Below are positions 21,347 through 29,907 of a DNA stretch of 64,000 nucleotides, piece by piece. The DNA lies in the NCBI GenBank assembly GCA_024225035.1, contig JAAEMX010000167.1, positions 19,546 to 83,545 of the forward strand. Direction: 5' to 3'. Position numbers and translations under genes: made by a program. The stretch's first letter is position 1. Each line of letters opens with the position of its first letter. Origin of the DNA: Lentisphaerota bacterium. Its GTDB lineage: Bacteria; Verrucomicrobiota; Lentisphaeria; Victivallales; Victivallaceae. The notes under the pieces were generated by a model. It made no database searches. It was not told the origin of the DNA and saw only the letters and a program-made list of their open reading frames with translations.

Positions 21347-21615
21347 TGTCTAGATCTATTAAAAAAGGTCCGTTCGTTGATAATTACCTGATCAAGAAGG
21401 TTGACAAGCTTAATGAGAGTGGTAAAAAGACTCCTATTAAGACTTGGTCACGCCGTTCAATGATCATTCCTGAATTTGTTGGACATACTTTTAATGTTCA
21501 CAATGGCAGAAGCTTTTTGACTGTTTTTGTTACTGAAAACATGGTCGGTCATAAGCTTGGTGAATTTTCACCGACACGTGTCTTTAAAGACCACGGTGTT
21601 ATTTCTGGTAAATAA
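21346..21615 (+). CDS. rpsS: 30S ribosomal protein S19
   Basis: 89 residues. S19 sits in the 30S head beside S13. Conserved [35 protein letters not shown] and the C-terminal [14 protein letters not shown] are present. In most bacteria rplV, rpsC, rplP, rpmC and rpsQ follow directly. Here two hairpins and an unrelated aldolase gene follow, so the S10 cluster is split at this point. Confidence 0.96.
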   Translation: MSRSIKKGPFVDNYLIKKVDKLNESGKKTPIKTWSRRSMIIPEFVGHTFNVHNGRSFLTVFVTENMVGHKLGEFSPTRVFKDHGVISGK

Positions 21616-21621
21616 TTGCCG

Positions 21622-21675
21622 TATATAAGGCTGCACTGCAGCCTTATATAAACCCCGCTTTTGGCGGGGTTTTTT
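21622..21675 (+). terminator. Double hairpin terminating the ribosomal operon after rpsS
   Basis: A perfect 13-bp stem with a three-base loop (21622-21650) is followed directly by a second stem CCCCGC/GCGGGG around a TTTTG-type loop (21653-21669) and a run of seven T (through 21675). The second element is a textbook intrinsic terminator; the first may reinforce it or protect the RNA 3' end. Confidence 0.9.
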
Positions 21676-21778
21676 TATGCCTTGATTTCTGTATTTCAAC
21701 ATAATGCTATATATTGCTTTTTAGTGATAACATTGTACTTTATTTAACGATGAACTGTTAATTGGGAGATATTGTTAG

Positions 21779-22693
21779 ATGGGTAATAATAGTAAACTTG
21801 TTTTAAAGGGTGTAATCCCTCCTTTAGTTACTCCTTTGCTTTCTGAAAACCGGATAGACAGAGTTGGATTAGAACGTTTGGTTGAGCATGTGATTGATGG
21901 TGGAGTGCATGGTCTTTTCTTGTTGGGGACAACGGGAGAGGGACCCAGTTTGAGTGCTAAGCTGAAACGTGAGGTTGTAAATTACGCATGTAACGCTGTT
22001 AAGAGCAGAGTACCTGTACTGGTAGGTATTTCGGATACTTCTTTTGAGGAATCTATTTTGCTTGCAAAGCATGCAGCGGAGTGTGGCGCAGATGCTGTTG
22101 TTTTGGCTCCTCCTTATTATTTTCCTTCAGGACAGCCTGAGCTTCTTGAATACCTTAGGCATATTGCACCAAAACTTCCTTTGCCGCTAGTCTTATATAA
22201 TATGCCAGCCTTTACAAAAGTTGATATAGAGGTTGACACTCTACGTCGTGCTTCGGAGATCAATAATTTGATTGCGTTTAAGGACAGTTCAGGAAATATG
22301 ATAAGATTTCATGAGTATATGACTGCTATGTGCTATGTCCCTGACTTTTCTCTTTTGATGGGGCCAGAGGAGTTGCTTGCAGAAGCAGTTCTTTTTGGTG
22401 CTTCTGGTGGTGTTGCTGGAGGAGCAAATATTTGGCCTGAATTATTTGTCAGTCTTTATGATGCAGCTAATGCTGGGGACGTTTGCAATATTAGACTGCT
22501 TCAGGAAAAGGTCTTTAAGCTTAGAAAAGTTTACTCATGTGGCCGATTTGCTTCTTCCGGTATTAAGGGGATAAAGTCGGCGTTAGCACTGTTAGATATC
22601 TGCAGTGATTTTATGGCTGAACCTTTTCACGCTTTCCATCTGACTGAGCGTAAAAAGATTAAGGCTGTATTGTCTGATGTTAAATTAATTTGA
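21779..22693 (+). CDS. DapA/NanA-superfamily (dihydrodipicolinate synthase-like) aldolase
   Basis: 304 residues forming one TIM-barrel of the class I pyruvate-dependent lyase family. LLGTTGEGPSLS (about 43-54) holds the GTTGE pyruvate-carboxylate loop, Tyr in LVLYNMPAFTKVD (about 140) is the proton relay, and Lys in LIAFKDSSGN (about 169) is the Schiff-base lysine. True DapA enzymes have an Arg two or three residues after the YN(V/I)P motif to bind the second substrate; here the sequence is YNMPAFTK, more like N-acetylneuraminate lyase or keto-deoxy-sugar aldolases. The substrate is therefore unknown. It stands alone after the ribosomal operon terminator, and the promoter of the downstream kinase overlaps its stop codon. 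Confidence 0.8.
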   Translation: MGNNSKLVLKGVIPPLVTPLLSENRIDRVGLERLVEHVIDGGVHGLFLLGTTGEGPSLSAKLKREVVNYACNAVKSRVPVLVGISDTSFEESILLAKHAAECGADAVVLAPPYYFPSGQPELLEYLRHIAPKLPLPLVLYNMPAFTKVDIEVDTLRRASEINNLIAFKDSSGNMIRFHEYMTAMCYVPDFSLLMGPEELLAEAVLFGASGGVAGGANIWPELFVSLYDAANAGDVCNIRLLQEKVFKLRKVYSCGRFASSGIKGIKSALALLDICSDFMAEPFHAFHLTERKKIKAVLSDVKLI

Positions 22694-22718
22694 AATGGGC
22701 TATATTAGGCCGTATAAT
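22690..22718 (+). promoter_or_regulatory. Strong promoter match for the kinase-Cache gene
   Basis: TTGAAA (22690-22695), exactly 17 bases, TATAAT (22713-22718). The -35 box overlaps the stop codon of the aldolase gene. The kinase ATG lies 48 bases downstream with AGAGG as ribosome site. Confidence 0.65.
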
Positions 22719-22765
22719 GTACTATAGTGCGTTTTATCTTGAGTAAATCAAGTTAGAGGTAACTG

Positions 22766-25090
22766 ATGGATACGGAGAAAAAGCCTGAAGTCGATGTCAC
22801 TCAAAAAATATCACTGCCTTCCAGTGATAAGGTTGCGCCTGAAGAACAAAATGATTCGAAGCCTGATAAAGAAGAGAAAAGTCCTGAATTATCCACGACT
22901 AAAAAACTTTTTTTCAGCAAAAAAAGAATTGTTGATGATGTTGTCAGGTCCACTTCAAAGCCAGCCGTAGTGACTAATATTGAACCTGCCGATAAAGATC
23001 TATCGCTTAATCATGTTAAGGACCTTTATGAACTTAAAGAGAAGTTTTCTGAAGGTGCTCAAGGTGAGTTGCTGTTTGCTTTTGATAAGGCCTTGAAGCG
23101 TGAGGTTGCAGTCAAGTCGCTTAAAAAAGATACTGACCCGGCAAGTGTTGAGCAGGATATCAAGCTATTTGTTTCCGAAGCTCGTATTATGGCTCAACTT
23201 GACCACCCTTCAATTATTCCACTTTATGGACTGCATTGTGACTCTGAACGAGGTTTCTATCTTGTAATGAAACATATTAGCGGTAAAACTCTTGAAGAGT
23301 ACCTGCGGGAGATTATTGCACTTTACCAGACTGATGGATTAAGCCAGTACAATGAGCATCGTTCATTAGGTATTCGCCTCGAATATTTTATTAAAATATG
23401 TGAAGCAGTTCAGTATGCTCACAGCAAAGGTATAATTCACCGTGACCTCAAACCGGCTAACATTCTGATCGGTGACTTTGGTGAAATATACGTCATGGAT
23501 TGGGGATTGGCTAGTCTGACTAAAGATGAAGATGAGAATGCGGATGATGCTGATAAAACTGATGATAAAGGGAAAGAGGCTTCTTCCGAAAAAGGTAAGA
23601 ATTATTGTGCTGGCACTCCGAGTTATATGGCTCCTGAATTGATTCAAGGTGAAAAATACAGTCCGCAGACTGATATTTTTGCACTTGGAATGATTCTTTT
23701 TGAGATAGTGACATTAAGAAAAGCAGTTACTGGGGGTTCAGTAAATAAGATACTTAACAGAATCTTGAACTGCGATTTTAATAAATTTAAGCATCGTTTT
23801 GGTAAAATAAAGTTTAGCGGAGATATGAAGGCAATCATTGCTAAAGCAATATGTAATAAAAAACAACGATATAAAGCAGTTTCCGAGTTATGTGAAGATG
23901 TAAAACTATTTCTGATGCGAGAAGAGATATCAGCGAGACCGGATAATTTTTTACGGAAAGGAACGCGCTGGATGTCTAACCACAAACTGGCAGCCTTTTC
24001 AATGGTTCTTTTCATACTGCTCTGTTCATCTGCGTTAACAATTAACAGCCTTTTTGAGCAGAATAAAATTATTCGACTAACCCGACAACGTGAGATGATT
24101 CTTATGCAGTTCCAGAATAAGGTCAATGATAAAGGTCATGCCATCGAGCGAATGTTCCTGCATTTGAAAGGTCTATTGACAAGTGCTGCTGTAAGGGCTG
24201 GTGATTTATTGAGTGGTAATGTCCCTCGCGTAAAACCAAAGCTATACATGAACAGAGATTATTTAAACCCGGCGACAGCTCCTATGGATTTGCAGAAATA
24301 TACATCTTATGCTAAAAAAATCAGTCTTGCACATCCGGTTTTTAAGCTTGCTCCGGGTGTTAAGTTTTCTCAGGTTGAAGATGATATCTATAAAATTTAT
24401 CCATTGAAATCTTCTTTTATATCAGCATTATTCAGAAGCGATCCTAAGTTGGAGTACAGGCCTGTGATAGTCAAAAAAGACACAATTATCCATACTGGGC
24501 AGCCTTTGACTTGGATTTATATTGGTTTGAACGATGGAGTTTTCATGGCCTATCCCGGTAAAGGAGGGTATCCTGAGGACTTTGACCCACGAAAACGGCC
24601 TTGGTACCTTTCCGCATTTGATAAGGAAGGGGTAGTTTGGAGCAGGCCGTATTTATGTGCCAGTGGGCAGGGGATTGTTACTGCATGCACCGAGTCTGTC
24701 TTTGATTCACATGGTAATTTCCGTGGAGTTATAGGCATGGATATTAGTTTCAGTTATATTACCAGCAAACTTTTCAAAGACGATGGGCGTCGGGATTTGA
24801 AAAAATATTTGCTTGAAAGTGACGGTAAAATAATCGTTTCAACGGATTACAACAAATCAGCTTCTGAAGGCAGTATTACGAAAAACAGTTTTCTGAGTTT
24901 GAAAAAGTTCCCATTCACGGAGATTTTCAGACAAGCGGTTATTAATAATGGCGGATTGTATAGAGCAAAAGTTGAAGGTGAAAAATATCTTTTTGCCTTC
25001 AGTTATATCCCGACTATAAAGTGGTATTATGTTGAGCAAGTCAATGAAGACGACCCGGAATTAGGTTTGCCGTTAAATATTGATGAATAA
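22766..25090 (+). CDS. Membrane Ser/Thr protein kinase with extracytoplasmic double-Cache sensor domain
   Basis: 774 residues in four parts. A charged, probably disordered N-terminus (1-85) precedes a Hanks-type kinase domain (about 88-385): EGAQGEL loop, ATP lysine K117, catalytic HRDLKPAN (225-232), DWG instead of DFG (245-247), and GTPSYMAPE (283-291). One membrane span follows (about 408-427). A periplasmic dCache-type sensor (about 440-760) contains DPRKRPWY, an RPY segment and GVIGMDISFSYI, typical of dCache_1. The DWG motif is common in kinases of Planctomycetes, Verrucomicrobia and Lentisphaerae. An acidic Asp/Lys-rich insert (254-278) lies in the activation loop. The layout implies that an external small molecule controls cytoplasmic phosphorylation. 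No phosphatase or substrate gene is adjacent. Confidence 0.88.
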   Translation: MDTEKKPEVDVTQKISLPSSDKVAPEEQNDSKPDKEEKSPELSTTKKLFFSKKRIVDDVVRSTSKPAVVTNIEPADKDLSLNHVKDLYELKEKFSEGAQGELLFAFDKALKREVAVKSLKKDTDPASVEQDIKLFVSEARIMAQLDHPSIIPLYGLHCDSERGFYLVMKHISGKTLEEYLREIIALYQTDGLSQYNEHRSLGIRLEYFIKICEAVQYAHSKGIIHRDLKPANILIGDFGEIYVMDWGLASLTKDEDENADDADKTDDKGKEASSEKGKNYCAGTPSYMAPELIQGEKYSPQTDIFALGMILFEIVTLRKAVTGGSVNKILNRILNCDFNKFKHRFGKIKFSGDMKAIIAKAICNKKQRYKAVSELCEDVKLFLMREEISARPDNFLRKGTRWMSNHKLAAFSMVLFILLCSSALTINSLFEQNKIIRLTRQREMILMQFQNKVNDKGHAIERMFLHLKGLLTSAAVRAGDLLSGNVPRVKPKLYMNRDYLNPATAPMDLQKYTSYAKKISLAHPVFKLAPGVKFSQVEDDIYKIYPLKSSFISALFRSDPKLEYRPVIVKKDTIIHTGQPLTWIYIGLNDGVFMAYPGKGGYPEDFDPRKRPWYLSAFDKEGVVWSRPYLCASGQGIVTACTESVFDSHGNFRGVIGMDISFSYITSKLFKDDGRRDLKKYLLESDGKIIVSTDYNKSASEGSITKNSFLSLKKFPFTEIFRQAVINNGGLYRAKVEGEKYLFAFSYIPTIKWYYVEQVNEDDPELGLPLNIDE

Positions 25091-25091
25091 A

Positions 25092-25125
25092 ATGCTTCCA
25101 GGCAGTTTGAACTACCTGGAAGCAT
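25092..25125. terminator. Bidirectional terminator between convergent kinase and ROK genes
   Basis: ATGCTTCCAGG (25092-25102) pairs perfectly with CCTGGAAGCAT (25115-25125). T-rich sequence follows on the + strand (TTTATTTTTTG) and a weaker TTTTATT on the - strand, so it can stop both the kinase and the ROK/transporter transcripts. Confidence 0.75.
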
Positions 25126-25130
25126 ATAGT

Positions 25131-26234
25131 TTATTTTTTGTCTAGTTCATTCAAGGCAAAGGCATATGCTCCTATAGATACAGCTTTGCTGGTGCCTAGT
25201 ATTGATCTGCTGATACCGACACGCTTTTCTGAATCGTAATTAATTGTTTTATCAGTGCCGGGAATAGGCAACTGCATTGTTTTCCCAGCTTTAAAATTTT
25301 CAATGTGGTTATCATTTTCCAAGTCATATACTTTCTGGACAATACGGCCTAGCTTGTTTCCAGAATAGTTCCTGATTTTTCCGTTAATCTCTTTGAGCAG
25401 ATGGTCAATAAAGAGTTCATATGAGTTAGATATTCCTCCACCTATGACTATCAGGCTGTCAAACAGGGTTGTGCAAGTGGCAAGCGCATCGCCAAGCACT
25501 GTTCCTAGGCATTTAAAAGATTGTTTTGCTGCATCCTGAAAACCCAGGGCATGACCTTTGGCAATAGCGGCAATTTCTTTTGGGGCGGGTGCGCTGTGAA
25601 AATCTATCTCGCAACACTTGGCGTACTCATGACGAATTGCTCTGATACATGCGCCTTCTTCAGCAAAGCATTCGGGATATAAGCGATTGCGCAGCAGCCA
25701 GACTTCCGTTGCGTTTGAATTGTCACCAATAAGAAGCTCGTTGTTGTTGACCATGCCGCCGCCAAATCCTGTTCCAAGTGTTATGCCAAAAAGGTTTCTA
25801 TAGCGCTTACTGCTACCTGATTCTCCCAGCATTTTATTTACCTGAGGCAAAAGACCTGCAATGGCTTCACCATAAACGAATAGGTCGCCATCGTTATTTA
25901 TGAAGACAGGTAGTTTGAAATGGTGTTCCAGGATCGACTTGAGAGGAACCCCACCAGCAAAGCCGGGGACATTACCGATATTTTCAATTATGCCGCTAGG
26001 ATAGTCAGCAGGGCCAGGAAAAGCAAAGCTTATGGCATCCGGCTTGCGCTCAAGCTGGTTCATTATCAGCTTAAAACCGCTTTTTATCTGCTCCAGAGAC
26101 TTATTTAAGTCCATAGTTTCAGCTGGAAGACTGACTGGTTCAGTAATTTCATTATTGCCGCATATAGCTGAGAATACAAAATTTGTACCTCCAGCATCCA
26201 GAGTCAGAACAATGCGTTTATCAGATTCATACAT
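25131..26234 (-). CDS. ROK-family protein (sugar kinase-like)
   Basis: 367 residues with the actin-like ATPase fold of the ROK family. The phosphate-1 loop LDAGGTNF is at 12-19 and the second loop GITLGTGFGGG near 150-160; the catalytic Asp is expected in the INNDGDLFVYGE segment (about 112-123). There is no N-terminal helix-turn-helix, so an enzyme rather than a repressor is likely. The standard ROK zinc motif (CxCGxxGCxE) is not visible; the equivalent stretch reads YPECFAEEGAC, so this is a divergent branch. It lies 20 bases downstream of a sugar-type MFS transporter on the same strand and probably phosphorylates the imported sugar; the sugar itself cannot be told. Confidence 0.78.
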   Translation of the reverse strand: MYESDKRIVLTLDAGGTNFVFSAICGNNEITEPVSLPAETMDLNKSLEQIKSGFKLIMNQLERKPDAISFAFPGPADYPSGIIENIGNVPGFAGGVPLKSILEHHFKLPVFINNDGDLFVYGEAIAGLLPQVNKMLGESGSSKRYRNLFGITLGTGFGGGMVNNNELLIGDNSNATEVWLLRNRLYPECFAEEGACIRAIRHEYAKCCEIDFHSAPAPKEIAAIAKGHALGFQDAAKQSFKCLGTVLGDALATCTTLFDSLIVIGGGISNSYELFIDHLLKEINGKIRNYSGNKLGRIVQKVYDLENDNHIENFKAGKTMQLPIPGTDKTINYDSEKRVGISRSILGTSKAVSIGAYAFALNELDKK

Positions 26235-26254
26235 AGCAAAACTCCGGTTAAATG

Positions 26255-27454
26255 TTATATCGCTGGTTCAGATTCAATATTACTGGCTACTCTTTTTTTG
26301 TGACAGACCAGAACCGAAATCGCGACTGTCAGAATGTAAAGAAGAGCAATCGTGGGGACTAGAAAACTTGTTGGCACGGAGGTCATATCGGCAACGAAAC
26401 CCATTACTGGCGGAATAAATGCACCGCCGACAATAGCTGTTACCATGAGACCTGACAGCTCATTTGCTCGGTTCGGCATTTTATCCAGAGTTATTGAAAA
26501 TATTAACGGGAAAATGTTGGCGCAGCCAAGTCCGGCAACGAAAATACAAATAATCGCAACAATTTTGTCGCATGACAGCAAGACTATCATTGGAACTACG
26601 GCCAGAATACAACTGCCGAGTAGAGCTTTTTTAGGATTAAGCCAGTTAAGAATAATGCCTCCTGCAAAACGGCCTATTGTCAGAGACAGGAAAAAAAGTC
26701 CTGCTCCCATGATTCCGGTTTGCCTGAGGTTCACTCCAAACTCTGATTTCAGGTACATCGGGACTCCTGAGCTTATACAGACTTCAGCTCCAACGTACAG
26801 GAAAATACCGGTTACCATTATCAGGGCGAAAGGGTTTGCCAGTAAGGAAAAGCAGGATTTCAGGGACGCTGGTTTTTGTTCAGCTTTCTGCTCCTTGACA
26901 TCAAGCATTGAAACCAGAATAACTGTAATGAACAGTGATATTGCAAAAATCGGGAAAACAACGTCCCAGCCAGCTCCAAAAAATCTAGCTGCAATCGCCG
27001 GAATCAGAGGGCCTGTCATAGATCCGATAGCTTTGACAAATTGTGCCATGGAAAGGTCGCGTGAAAATTTGCCTTGCTTTGAAACATCACGCATAATAGG
27101 GTTTCCAGCCACCTGCATAATGGTAGCTCCGGCGCCCAGCAGCAGAATTGTAACTAAGAAAAGCGGGAAGGATTTGAGACCAAGAATAAAAGGTATGAAC
27201 ATACCGATGGACGCAATAATCAGGCCAAGCATAAGAGTTGATTTTTTGCTTTTTCTATCCTGCAAAAGGCCTATCGGAACTGACAGCAAGCCAAACATAA
27301 TAAACCCGGCAAAGGCTATCAACGAAGCTGAAAAGTTAGAAAGATGAAATTCTTCTTTAGCCAAACCGACAAATGGACCGACAGCGTCTCCAAAACCCAT
27401 ACAAAGAAAAGCCAGGAAAATCGGCAGGGTCCTGCTTTTGATACTTAGACTCAT
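26255..27454 (-). CDS. Major facilitator superfamily transporter, FucP/GluP-like
   Basis: 399 residues from the ATG at 27454, chosen because AGGAGA precedes it and the longer reading (to 27487) lacks a ribosome site. About twelve hydrophobic spans in two halves are visible, with the opening FLAFLCMGFGDAVGPFVGLA followed by the loop PIGLLQDRKSKK between spans 2 and 3, the equivalent of the MFS loop-2/3 motif. The pattern resembles the fucose/glucose proton-symporter (FHS) branch. It is transcribed first, followed by the ROK protein 20 bases later, forming a two-gene uptake and phosphorylation operon. The specific sugar is unknown. Confidence 0.8.
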   Translation of the reverse strand: MSLSIKSRTLPIFLAFLCMGFGDAVGPFVGLAKEEFHLSNFSASLIAFAGFIMFGLLSVPIGLLQDRKSKKSTLMLGLIIASIGMFIPFILGLKSFPLFLVTILLLGAGATIMQVAGNPIMRDVSKQGKFSRDLSMAQFVKAIGSMTGPLIPAIAARFFGAGWDVVFPIFAISLFITVILVSMLDVKEQKAEQKPASLKSCFSLLANPFALIMVTGIFLYVGAEVCISSGVPMYLKSEFGVNLRQTGIMGAGLFFLSLTIGRFAGGIILNWLNPKKALLGSCILAVVPMIVLLSCDKIVAIICIFVAGLGCANIFPLIFSITLDKMPNRANELSGLMVTAIVGGAFIPPVMGFVADMTSVPTSFLVPTIALLYILTVAISVLVCHKKRVASNIESEPAI

Positions 27455-27741
27455 TTTTTTATTTCTCCTAAATGCAATACATGGCAAATTAATATTCGGG
27501 CGATAGAGGTGGTGTAGATATTATGCCAGATCGGCTCGAGGTAGTAAAACGACAGGCAAAAACATTTTTCATAAACTCCGTTATATATATTAGCTCGAAT
27601 AAATATAAGTGCAAATAAAAGCAATATGATATTTAAAGGATATAACCTTTTTATGTAAGGTTGGTTGAAGGGAGCATTTCTGAATGGACTGAAAATGATT
27701 TTTGATAGCAATACAGCGTCTATTATTTTGATTTAACACTG

Positions 27742-27773
27742 AAAAAAAAGACCGCAGAAGTAAATCTGCGGTC
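27742..27773 (-). terminator. Intrinsic terminator of the PurF-like gene
   Basis: Read on the - strand: GACCGCAG, an 8-base loop, CTGCGGTC, then eight T. It begins 20 bases after the stop of the PurF-like gene. The 290 bases between it and the MFS start hold no gene and presumably the MFS promoter. Confidence 0.88.
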
Positions 27774-27792
27774 TGGATATCTATTTTGTTGA

Positions 27793-29214
27793 CTAGCCTT
27801 CGCAGCCGTCCCAACAGTATGTACAAAGCTTTTCTTTAGGAAGTCCGATTGCTTCAATCAGGCTTTCCAGAGTCTGATATTTCAAGGTGCCAAGCTTGAG
27901 TTCTTCTCGAATTTCGTCCAGCATTTTATTATATTTTTCGCAGCCGGTTTTAGTGTATTCCTTCAGAGTTTCAGGCTCAGTTACAGAGCGCCCTTCAAGT
28001 TTGTCGATGGCTCTTCTGGCAACCAGATCAAGATCGGAGCGTGAACGCGAAAAGTTCAGGAATTTACATCCGAAGACCAGAGGAGGGCAAGCTGAACGCA
28101 TATGTACAGTTTTGGCTCCTCTTTCTATAAGCCGGTCAACCGTATCTCTGAGCTGAGTTCCGCGTACAATTGAATCATCACAAAAGAGCAGACGCTGGTT
28201 TTTTACAATTTCCTGAATTGGGATCAGCTTCATTCTGGCAACAAGGTTGCGCATTTTCTGGTTTTGCGGCATAAAACTGCGCGGCCAGGTTGGAGTGTAT
28301 TTTACAAATGCTCGTTTGTATGGGACCTTGCTGGCGTTTGAGTAACCAATTGCGTGACCAATTCCTGAATCGGGAATGCCGCAGACAGAATCCAGTTCAG
28401 TATCTTCGCTGTCATTTTCAGCCATGAGTTCGCCGTTGCGGTAACGCACGTTTTCCGTGTTTATGCCTTCATACGTAGATGACGGGTAACCATAATAGAC
28501 CCACAGGAAGGAGCATATTTGCATTTTCTGCTCGGGTGCTTTTTTCTGAATAACCATTTCAGGCGTGATTTGAACAATTTCGCCTGAGCCAAGATCGCAT
28601 TTATGTTTGTATTCCAGGTTTGGAAAGGCAGAGCTTTCCATTGTAACCGCAAAAGAACCGTCTTTTTCACCGATAATGACTGGTGTACGTCCATTGAAGT
28701 CACGTGCGGCATAAATGCAATTGTCAACCATCAATAATATTGAACACGAGCCTTCAATCATCTCCTGAGCAAACTGAATGCCTTCGACAATGCTGTCTTT
28801 TCGGTTTATCAGTGTTGCAACTAGTTCTGTCGGATTTAATTCGCCGCCACTCATTTCAGAAAAGTGCGAGTAGCCGCTGCGGAAAGCACGTTTTGAGAGA
28901 TCGTCAAGGTTATTTATCTTGCCGACTGTAGCAATCGCGTAAGTGCCGAGATGACTGGCTATAATAAGGGGCTGATCTTCATAATCACTTATTATTCCAA
29001 TACCGGTATTGCCGTCAAAGTCGTTGATGTCAGAGTCAAATTTTGACCTGAACTGCGCGTTAGAAATGTCGTGTATCCGGCGAATAATTCTGCCGGACCC
29101 ATTGGTGACGGCCAGACCGCCACGTTTTGTTCCGAGATGCGAATGGTAATCAGTTCCATAATAAAGATCACCGACGCAATCATACTTCGATACAACACCG
29201 AAAAAACCACCCAT
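27793..29214 (-). CDS. PurF-like (amidophosphoribosyltransferase family) protein lacking the glutaminase site
   Basis: 473 residues aligned end to end with PurF, the enzyme that makes phosphoribosylamine from PRPP and glutamine. The phosphoribosyltransferase half keeps the PRPP loop FCDDSIVRGT (344-353) and CGIPDSGIGHAIGY (278-291). Four cysteines match the Fe-S ligands of the Bacillus enzyme: C234, C383, C464, C467. The N-terminal half has lost the glutaminase machinery: the nucleophile Cys that must follow Met is Gly (MGGFFGVV), and residues at the positions of E. coli Arg73, Asn101 and Asp127 are replaced (context IISDYED, ATVGKINN, LNPTELV). The start is firm (AAGAGG 7 bases upstream). 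It stands alone with its own terminator. From memory, similar Cys-less forms occur in Clostridia, so this looks like a subfamily rather than a mutation. Confidence 0.85.
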   Translation of the reverse strand: MGGFFGVVSKYDCVGDLYYGTDYHSHLGTKRGGLAVTNGSGRIIRRIHDISNAQFRSKFDSDINDFDGNTGIGIISDYEDQPLIIASHLGTYAIATVGKINNLDDLSKRAFRSGYSHFSEMSGGELNPTELVATLINRKDSIVEGIQFAQEMIEGSCSILLMVDNCIYAARDFNGRTPVIIGEKDGSFAVTMESSAFPNLEYKHKCDLGSGEIVQITPEMVIQKKAPEQKMQICSFLWVYYGYPSSTYEGINTENVRYRNGELMAENDSEDTELDSVCGIPDSGIGHAIGYSNASKVPYKRAFVKYTPTWPRSFMPQNQKMRNLVARMKLIPIQEIVKNQRLLFCDDSIVRGTQLRDTVDRLIERGAKTVHMRSACPPLVFGCKFLNFSRSRSDLDLVARRAIDKLEGRSVTEPETLKEYTKTGCEKYNKMLDEIREELKLGTLKYQTLESLIEAIGLPKEKLCTYCWDGCEG

Positions 29215-29431
29215 GCTGTTGCCTCTTAAAGTTTGGTCGCTTGTCTTTGTATATAATTTATATAATGATGAAAAATATAGTATACCACAGAAAAGATCAT
29301 TTTAAAAGCAGGATGTGCTAAATTAGTATTAGGAGTCTAAGTTTTAGTGAGGCTAATCCTGCATGTAAAGGTTAATGCTATAGCGTTTTAGTTAAAAGTG
29401 TGGTGCCGTGTGATGCTAAGCATGAATTTAT

Positions 29432-29460
29432 TTGCGGTAATTGAGTTAATAGTGTATATT
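29432..29460 (+). promoter_or_regulatory. Promoter for the small membrane protein gene at 29499
   Basis: TTGCGG (29432-29437), a 17-base spacer and TATATT (29455-29460), 38 bases ahead of the start codon. The rest of the 284-base gap between the divergent PurF-like gene and this gene holds nothing else recognisable. Confidence 0.5.
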
Positions 29461-29498
29461 AATAATGAAGCCTGGCAATTATCAACGGAGGTTATATT

Positions 29499-29906
29499 AT
29501 GGATCTCGGTGTGCCAATAAGTATCCTAATTATCGTCAGTGTCCTTACTTGGTTAGTATTCGTAGTTACTGCCTGCAAAATCTACCGCTTCTTCACGGAA
29601 TTCGAGAAATTCAAGGGAAAGAATGATGCTGAGTTGAACAGCCTGGTGTGGCATGTCAAGAAAATGGAGACATGCTTCTCTGAAGTAATTCTTGAATTAC
29701 GCAGAGCCAACAAACTTCTTTATGAAATAAGAGGCGCTGGCTTAATTCCGGGAGATGTGCAGGAAGCACATGGCAGTGACGTAATTCGCCTTGACAAGCT
29801 GGACAAATTTAAACTTGAACAGCTTGAAAGCGATGCTGCCAAAACTGACACCAGGGCTATAAAAATTAAAGCAGCTAAAGCAGAGTTTTCAATTCCTGCT
29901 AAGTGA
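29499..29906 (+). CDS. Small single-span membrane protein, function unknown
   Basis: 135 residues. One N-terminal membrane span (about 5-27, PISILIIVSVLTWLVFVV) is followed by a charged, largely helical cytoplasmic part (EFEKFKGKNDAELNSLVW ... LRRANKLLYEIRGAG) that could form a coiled coil, and a Lys/Asp-rich tail. AACGGAGG gives a strong ribosome site. Not recognised. Its stop and that of the convergent membrane gene are one base apart, with no terminator between them. Confidence 0.75.
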   Translation: MDLGVPISILIIVSVLTWLVFVVTACKIYRFFTEFEKFKGKNDAELNSLVWHVKKMETCFSEVILELRRANKLLYEIRGAGLIPGDVQEAHGSDVIRLDKLDKFKLEQLESDAAKTDTRAIKIKAAKAEFSIPAK

Positions 29907-29907
29907 A

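Noticed and set aside
26352..27347. A 331-codon open frame on the + strand opposite the MFS transporter
   Set aside because: It mirrors the transporter codons, has no ribosome site and no recognisable domain.
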